Source: Halomonas maura
Lineage (GTDB): Bacteria > Pseudomonadota > Gammaproteobacteria > Pseudomonadales > Halomonadaceae
NCBI RefSeq assembly: GCF_030409305.1
Contig: NZ_JAUFPQ010000021.1
Span: 1-64,000, forward strand
Direction of reading: 5' to 3'
DNA length: 64,000 nt
The notes under the pieces are model-generated. The model was given only the letters and a program-made list of their open reading frames with translations. It did no database searches and had not been told where the DNA came from. Shown here in pieces: positions 56,861 through 64,000 of this stretch (its first letter is position 1; each line of letters begins with the position of its first letter). A program made the translations under genes and the position numbers.

Positions 56861-58255
56861 ATGAGCCTGTCATTCGTCAACCTGTTCTACCTGCTCTCCG
56901 CCGTGCTGTTCATCGGCGGCATCAAGGGCCTGACGCGCCCACGCACCGCGGTGCGCGGGAACCTGATGGCGGCCATCGGCATGCTGCTGGCGGTGGTGGT
57001 GACCCTGCTGGACCGCTCGATCCTCTCCTACGGCTGGATCCTCACCGGCGCCGTCATCGGGGCCGCCATCGGCGTGCTGCTGGCCACCCGCATCCAGATG
57101 ACCGCCATGCCGCAGATGGTGGCGCTGCTCAATGGCTTCGGCGGCGGCGCCTCGCTGGCCGTGGCCCTGGCCAGCTTCCTCTCCACCAGTGGCCCGGTGG
57201 CGGCCTCCGGCATCGTCGGCCTCATCGCCATCGGCCTGACGGTACTGATCGGCGCGGTGACCCTGACGGGCAGCGCCGTGGCCTTCGGCAAGCTGCAGGA
57301 ACTGCTGCCCGGCAGGCCCATGGGCTTCAAGGGCATCACGCTGTTCAACGGCGTGATGCTCATCGCGGCGCTGGCCATCGTGGCCAGCCTGGGCACCGGC
57401 CATGGCGGCATCGGCCTGGTGCTGCTGCTGACCGCGATCGCCCTGGTGCTGGGGGTGACCCTGGTCGTGCCCATCGGCGGGGCCGACATGCCGGTGGTGA
57501 TCGCCCTGCTCAACGCCTACTCGGGGATCGCCGCCGCCGCCGCCGGCTTCATCATGGGCAACACCGTACTGATCGTGTCCGGGGCCCTGGTGGGCGCCTC
57601 CGGCCTGATCCTGACCCGCATCATGTGCGTGGCCATGAACCGCTCCCTGGCGGGCGTGCTGTTCGGCTCTCTCTCCGAGGAAGGGGGCGAGGCGATGGAT
57701 GCCGACGAGGTCTATGCCGGCAAGGTCAAGTCCTCCTCCGCGGAGGAAGTCGGCATGCTGCTGGAAACCGCCCAGCGCGTGGTGATCGTCCCGGGCTTCG
57801 GCCTGGCCATGGCCCAGGCCCAGCATGCGGTCCGTGACCTGGCCGACACCCTGGAGCGCCGCGGTGCGGAGGTGATCTACGGCCTGCATCCGGTGGCCGG
57901 TCGCATGCCAGGGCACATGAACGTGCTGCTCGCCGAGGCGGAAGTCGACTACGACAAGATGCAGCCCATGGAGCAGATCAATCCGCACTTCGCCCAGACC
58001 GACGTGGTGATCGTGATCGGTGCCAACGACGTCACCAATCCCCTGGCCCGCGAGGACAAGGGCAGCCCCATCTATGGCATGCCGATCCTCGACGTCGACC
58101 AGGCGCGCACCGTGATCGTGGTCAAGCGCAGCCTCAGTCCCGGCTTTGCCGGCCTGCCCAACCCGCTGTTCGCCAAGGACAACACCCTGATGCTCTTCGG
58201 CGATGGCAAGCAGGCGATCCTCGACCTGACGGGCGCCCTCAACGAGGCCGCCTGA
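56861..58255 (+). CDS. pntB: NAD(P)+ transhydrogenase, subunit beta
   Basis: A 464-residue protein: about nine membrane helices followed by the NADP(H)-binding domain III (VVIVPGFGLAMAQAQHAVRDL, GLHPVAGRMPGHMNVLLAEAEVDYDKM, VIGANDVTNP, VVKRSLSPGFAGLPNPLF). It completes a full transhydrogenase set. It starts 3 bp after pntAB. Placement right behind an F420 operon with an NADPH:F420 oxidoreductase suggests supply of NADPH for F420 reduction. It is convergent to rutR. Confidence 0.94.
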   Translation: MSLSFVNLFYLLSAVLFIGGIKGLTRPRTAVRGNLMAAIGMLLAVVVTLLDRSILSYGWILTGAVIGAAIGVLLATRIQMTAMPQMVALLNGFGGGASLAVALASFLSTSGPVAASGIVGLIAIGLTVLIGAVTLTGSAVAFGKLQELLPGRPMGFKGITLFNGVMLIAALAIVASLGTGHGGIGLVLLLTAIALVLGVTLVVPIGGADMPVVIALLNAYSGIAAAAAGFIMGNTVLIVSGALVGASGLILTRIMCVAMNRSLAGVLFGSLSEEGGEAMDADEVYAGKVKSSSAEEVGMLLETAQRVVIVPGFGLAMAQAQHAVRDLADTLERRGAEVIYGLHPVAGRMPGHMNVLLAEAEVDYDKMQPMEQINPHFAQTDVVIVIGANDVTNPLAREDKGSPIYGMPILDVDQARTVIVVKRSLSPGFAGLPNPLFAKDNTLMLFGDGKQAILDLTGALNEAA

Positions 58256-58495
58256 GCAGGCATGAAGGGGGCGGGGGCCAGCGGCGTCCCCGTCCTCTCG
58301 TGCTGGACGCGGGCGCAAGGCGTGTGGCGGGGGCGATGCGGGGATGGACACCCAGCGCGCGGTCAGCCCCTCGTCAAGTTCCACGTCCGAGAGCCAGCCA
58401 CCCACTCAAGAAAGGCGCTGTTCCCCGAAACACCGCCTGTTCTTTCTGTAACCCGTCAGGCCATCAAGGCGAACCGCTCGACGCCCTCGGCCCGA

Positions 58496-59152
58496 TCAGG
58501 GTGTCGTCTCGACCAGGCCGGTGCCCTTGAGGATCACGTGCACCAGGAAGTCACCGGCCCGCTGGAAGTCCCCCTCGTCCAGGCTTTCCTTGCCCAGCGC
58601 CATGCCGATCTGCGTGGAGAAGTCGGCATAGGTCTGCGTGGATGCCCAGATGGTGAAGAACAGGTGCTCGGGATCGACCGGGTCCATCCGCCCCTCGGCG
58701 ATCCAGCTTTTCACCAGCGCGATATCGGAATCGAGCTGTGGCAGCAGGTTGTTGCGCATGTATTCCTGCAGGTGAGGCGCGCCGCTGATGATCTCGTTGG
58801 CGAACACCTTGGAACCGTTGGGCCGGGTACGGGAAATCTCCAGCTTGCCGCGGATATAGTTCTCGAGCATGGCCCGGGGACTGTCGCTCTCCTGCTCGAG
58901 CAGGGCCATCTTCTCGATCCACAGGTCCAGGATATTCCGGATCACCTGGTGATAGAGGCTCTCCTTGGAAGGAAAGTAGTAGAGCATGTTCTGCTTCGAG
59001 AGGCCGGCCCGCTCGGCGATCGCCTCGAGAGACACCCCGTTGTAGCCCAGATGGGCGAAGGCTTCCTCCGCCGCGGCCAGTATCTTCGCCTCCTGCGCCG
59101 CGCGAGCGGGCGAGGGCTTCCTGGGTTTCGCCCTGTGCTGATGGTCGCTCAT
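58496..59152 (-). CDS. rutR: TetR-family pyrimidine regulator RutR
   Basis: A 218-residue TetR/AcrR repressor. The helix-turn-helix (about 27-72, EAFAHLGYNGVSLEAIAERAGLSKQNMLYYFPSKESLYHQV) and the effector domain closely follow E. coli RutR as I know it, including LEISRTRPNGSKVFANEIISGAP and PEHLFFTIWASTQTYADFSTQI. RutR binds uracil and thymine and releases TTGACCA-NN-TGGTCAA boxes. Similar boxes precede both the F420 operon and the pyrimidine operon here. Start at MSDHQHRAKPR (59152); the longer form to 59191 lacks support. I see no such box before rutR itself. Confidence 0.88.
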   Translation of the reverse strand: MSDHQHRAKPRKPSPARAAQEAKILAAAEEAFAHLGYNGVSLEAIAERAGLSKQNMLYYFPSKESLYHQVIRNILDLWIEKMALLEQESDSPRAMLENYIRGKLEISRTRPNGSKVFANEIISGAPHLQEYMRNNLLPQLDSDIALVKSWIAEGRMDPVDPEHLFFTIWASTQTYADFSTQIGMALGKESLDEGDFQRAGDFLVHVILKGTGLVETTP

Positions 59153-59367
59153 CCGGTATCCAGCTCCCTTATGGTGCAGTTCCACGGGCAAGACGCATCC
59201 GGCCCTCGCGCATGCCCCAGCCTCGGGGCTGCTGCCGCGTTTTTGGCCAATTCTACCATACCCCCCTGGCCCTCAAGGGGCGCACGCAGGGCGAAGAAGC
59301 ATCGTGACGGGCGACCGCAGGGGGCCAACGGATCGGCAGGGTAGGCAGGGAAGACCACCCCGGAAGG

Positions 59368-59398
59368 GAAAAAACTGGCGGGGGCCTTCCCCCGCCAG
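59368..59398 (-). terminator. Terminator of the pyrimidine-degradation operon
   Basis: 10-bp stem ctggcggggg/cccccgccag with loop cctt, with gggaaaaaa at its left (59366-59374) giving a U tract on the minus strand, 11 nt beyond the hydA stop. Confidence 0.88.
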
Positions 59399-59409
59399 AA
59401 GGGGGACGA

Positions 59410-62395
<2,986 letters not shown>

Positions 62396-62488
62396 TGTGT
62401 ATTACCCAGAGAGTTGTTGTTGTAGTCCTGGCGCAGCCCAGGTGCGGATGTCATGCGAGCTCACCGGGCCTCGTGGGCCATCCGGCGA

Positions 62489-63361
62489 CTATTGCTCGAT
62501 CAGCTCGTCGTAGGATTCGGGGCGGCGGTCACGGAAGAACTGCCAGCCGTTTCTCACTTCACGGATCAGGTCCAGGTCGATCTCATGCACCAGGAGCTCA
62601 TCCTGGTCCTCGCTGGCCTGGGCCTCGATCTTGCCCAGCGGATTCACGATATAGCTGGAACCGTAGAACTCGCCCATCTGCTCATCCCAGGGGGCCTCGC
62701 GCCCGACGCGGTTGATGGCTCCGATGAAGACGCCATTGGCGGCCGCCGAGGCGGGCTGTTCCAGCTCCCAGAGGTAGCGACTCTTGCCGGCCACCGTGGC
62801 GGAGGGATTGACGATATATTCGGCGCCGTTCAGAGCGAGCGCCCGCCAGCCCTCCGGGAAGTGACGGTCGTAGCAGATATAGACCCCCAGCTTGCAGTAG
62901 GCCGTATCGAAGACCGGATAGCCGCTGTTTCCCGGCTTGAAGTACAGCTTCTCCCAGAAGCCGGGAGCCGTGTCGGGGATATGATTCTTGCGATACTTGC
63001 CCAGGTAGGTGCCATCGGCATCGATGACCGCCGCGGTGTTGTAGTAGACACCGGTGATGTCCTCCTCATAGATCGGCACCACGATCACCATCCGGTGCTT
63101 TCTGGCATATTCCTGCATCAGCCTGGTGGTGGGACCGTCGGGAATTCGCTCCGCGGCGTCGTACCATTTCCTGTCCTGGCTGGGGCAGAAATAGGGTTGG
63201 GTGAAGACTTCCTGAAAACAGAGCACCTGTACGCCCTGCTTTCCTGCCTCATCGATCAAGGGCAGGTGGGCCTCGAGCATCTGTTCCCGGATCCGCTCCG
63301 GAGGCATCGAGGCGTCGCCCTTGAGGCCCATCTGGATCAGGCCGCACTTCAACTTTCTCAT
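62489..63361 (-). CDS. Nitrilase-superfamily beta-ureidopropionase / N-carbamoylamidase
   Basis: Cleaves N-carbamoyl-beta-alanine to beta-alanine, CO2 and ammonia. The 290-residue carbon-nitrogen hydrolase has the triad E51 (LCFQEVFTQPYFCP), K125 (GKYRKNHIPD) and C163 (GVYICYDRHFPEGWRAL). The phrase QEVFTQPYFCPSQD and the GYPVFDTAYCKLGVYICYDRHFPEGWR core are typical of beta-ureidopropionase and N-carbamoyl-D-amino-acid amidohydrolase relatives. It is first gene of the minus-strand operon. RutR-like palindromes lie about 270-335 bp upstream. Confidence 0.9.
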   Translation of the reverse strand: MRKLKCGLIQMGLKGDASMPPERIREQMLEAHLPLIDEAGKQGVQVLCFQEVFTQPYFCPSQDRKWYDAAERIPDGPTTRLMQEYARKHRMVIVVPIYEEDITGVYYNTAAVIDADGTYLGKYRKNHIPDTAPGFWEKLYFKPGNSGYPVFDTAYCKLGVYICYDRHFPEGWRALALNGAEYIVNPSATVAGKSRYLWELEQPASAAANGVFIGAINRVGREAPWDEQMGEFYGSSYIVNPLGKIEAQASEDQDELLVHEIDLDLIREVRNGWQFFRDRRPESYDELIEQ

Positions 63362-63628
63362 CGCACACCCCTCTTGTTGTTGTGGGATTAGGCTTCTCGA
63401 TCCTGGCCACCCCCTACTGAATGACCAAAGGATTGATTAGAAAATACGCTTATCTTGTCAGGCATCACCAGGAAAAATTGAAGGCTGCCGGGAGGCGAAA
63501 AAGCTGGCCACAACCGAGCGACACACCCCGCGAACCCCGACCATCCATGCCGAAAAAGAACGGCAAAAAACCCTAAAATACAGACAATTACTCGATCACA
63601 ACCCGAAGTATCGTAGCGCTACCGGTTT
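63362..63628. promoter_or_regulatory. Leader/promoter region of the pyrimidine operon
   Basis: No gene seen. AT-richer than its surroundings. On the minus strand a -35-like CTGACA (63461-63456) exists but lacks a convincing -10 box, so the start site is unassigned. Confidence 0.35.
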
Positions 63629-63644
63629 TTTACCTTTTGGTAAA
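63629..63644. promoter_or_regulatory. RutR-like operator S3 upstream of the pyrimidine operon
   Basis: TTTACCTTTTGGTAAA: perfect 6-bp arms TTTACC/GGTAAA, the same arms as operator S2 before the F420 operon. Confidence 0.65.
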
Positions 63645-63665
63645 GGTAAAAGGCGCTTTTCGGAT

Positions 63666-63671
63666 GGTCAA
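63666..63671 (-). promoter_or_regulatory. RutR-like half site / possible -35 box
   Basis: TTGACC on the minus strand (TTGACCATCC...), between S3 and S4. It resembles both a -35 hexamer and a RutR half site, as in S1. No strong -10 box follows. Confidence 0.35.
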
Positions 63672-63679
63672 GGATAAAT

Positions 63680-63695
63680 TTTTCCATAAGGTAAA
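63680..63695 (-). promoter_or_regulatory. RutR-like operator S4
   Basis: On the minus strand TTTACCTTATGGAAAA, the same imperfect form (TTKACC-N4-GGAAAA) as S1. As at the F420 operon, the imperfect site is upstream of the perfect one in the direction of transcription; centres are 51 bp apart. Confidence 0.5.
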
Positions 63696-63826
63696 ACGGA
63701 CTCCCCGTGCGCCACGATGGCAATGCCGCCAGGCTCAGCGCACCAGGGCAGGGCATGATCCGGGCGGTGTCTGGCGCAGTTCGCGCGAGGGTTGCCGGCA
63801 AGCCGGTGGCGGGAAGCAGAGGGCGT

Positions 63827-64000
63827 TCAGCCCTCCACCCGCTGGCCCAGTTCCTCGAGATAGCTTTCCAGGACCCGATTGGGCGGGGCCCCCTTGCGGG
63901 TGATGGCGCTGTAGCGGGTGACGTAGCGGCAGGTGTCCGGGTTCAGGGCGCGCAACCGGTCGTCACGCACCCAGCGCTCGGCGAAATGGGTCGGCAGGTA
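63827..64000 (-). CDS. LysR-family regulator, C-terminal part (runs off the window)
   Basis: Only the last 57 codons are present: YLPTHFAERWVRDDRLRALN, then NPDTCRYVTRYSAITRKG and PPNRVLESYLEELGQRVEG before the stop. This matches the end of a LysR-type effector domain. Its N terminus lies beyond 64,000. It reads toward the pyrimidine operon, so it is a separate upstream unit. Its target is unknown. Confidence 0.65.
   Translation of the reverse strand, partial: YLPTHFAERWVRDDRLRALNPDTCRYVTRYSAITRKGAPPNRVLESYLEELGQRVEG

Noticed and set aside
47429..58255. Recent horizontal transfer of the F420 locus by composition
   Set aside because: GC content and codon style look like the neighbours, with no integrase, tRNA border or insertion sequence seen; transfer may be old but is not shown here.
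59243..59250. ttggccaa palindrome upstream of rutR as a RutR autoregulatory site
   Set aside because: Lacks the TTKACC-N4-GGWAAA arms and spacing seen in the four other sites.
58262..59344. 360-codon plus-strand frame over rutR
   Set aside because: Antisense to rutR, with no recognizable domain.
63421..63436. Additional RutR site (atgaccaaaggattga)
   Set aside because: Only the left half resembles the box; the right half does not match.

Overview
The window reads as chromosome of a GC-rich, moderately halophilic gammaproteobacterium, most likely Halomonadaceae (Halomonas-like). This rests on gene orders (ilvY facing ilvC; rplU-rpmA-obgE-proB facing ispB; murJ near rpsT; ribF-ileS-lspA-fkpB-ispH-pilE; bamD facing rluD-pgeF-clpB) and on overall protein character. 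It is inference: there is no rRNA and I could run no search.

Positions 1-38,500 are mostly core genome. They carry branched-chain amino-acid synthesis (ilvC with IlvY, ilvIH), a sugar-porter gene behind a LacI-type operator, clpB behind a heat-shock promoter next to 18 perfect 7-bp repeats, pgeF-rluD, bamD, nadE and thiO. A minor-pilin cluster follows whose low-GC block begins and ends inside two prepilin genes. Then come isoprenoid, lipoprotein, tRNA-charging and flavin genes, lemA with a TPM-domain gene, murJ, rpsT, proB, obgE, rpmA, rplU, ispB and a tRNA-Pro(CGG). Two copies of a ~120-bp dispersed repeat sit at 5731-5850 and 21721-21843.

Positions 35,900-43,100 hold an arginine (2-ketoarginine) catabolic operon: guanidinobutyrase, a YjiH-type membrane protein, a ThDP-dependent 2-ketoarginine decarboxylase and an aldehyde dehydrogenase. 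A sigma-54 promoter precedes it and a PAS/AAA+ activator is divergent. Positions 43,200-47,130 contain sixA, a CofD/YvcK-like gene, back-to-back remnants of a LysR gene and a ridA gene, and alanine dehydrogenase.

The most interesting part is 47,300-63,700. A complete coenzyme F420 operon (cofG, cofH, cofD, cofC, cofE, an NpdG-type F420:NADPH oxidoreductase, and a luciferase-like F420-type oxidoreductase) is followed by an M20 carbamoyl-amino-acid hydrolase and a three-subunit proton-pumping transhydrogenase. Convergent to it lie rutR and the operon for a nitrilase-type ureidopropionase, an NCS1 transporter and dihydropyrimidinase. No dihydropyrimidine dehydrogenase is present in the window. 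RutR-like palindromes (TTKACC-N4-GGWAAA) lie in pairs before both the F420 operon and the pyrimidine operon. My model (inference): NADH to PntAB to NADPH to NpdG to F420H2 to the luciferase-like enzyme, which reduces a pyrimidine-type ring that dihydropyrimidinase and the hydrolases then open and cleave, all under RutR.

No CRISPR array, insertion sequence, integrase or rRNA was seen.
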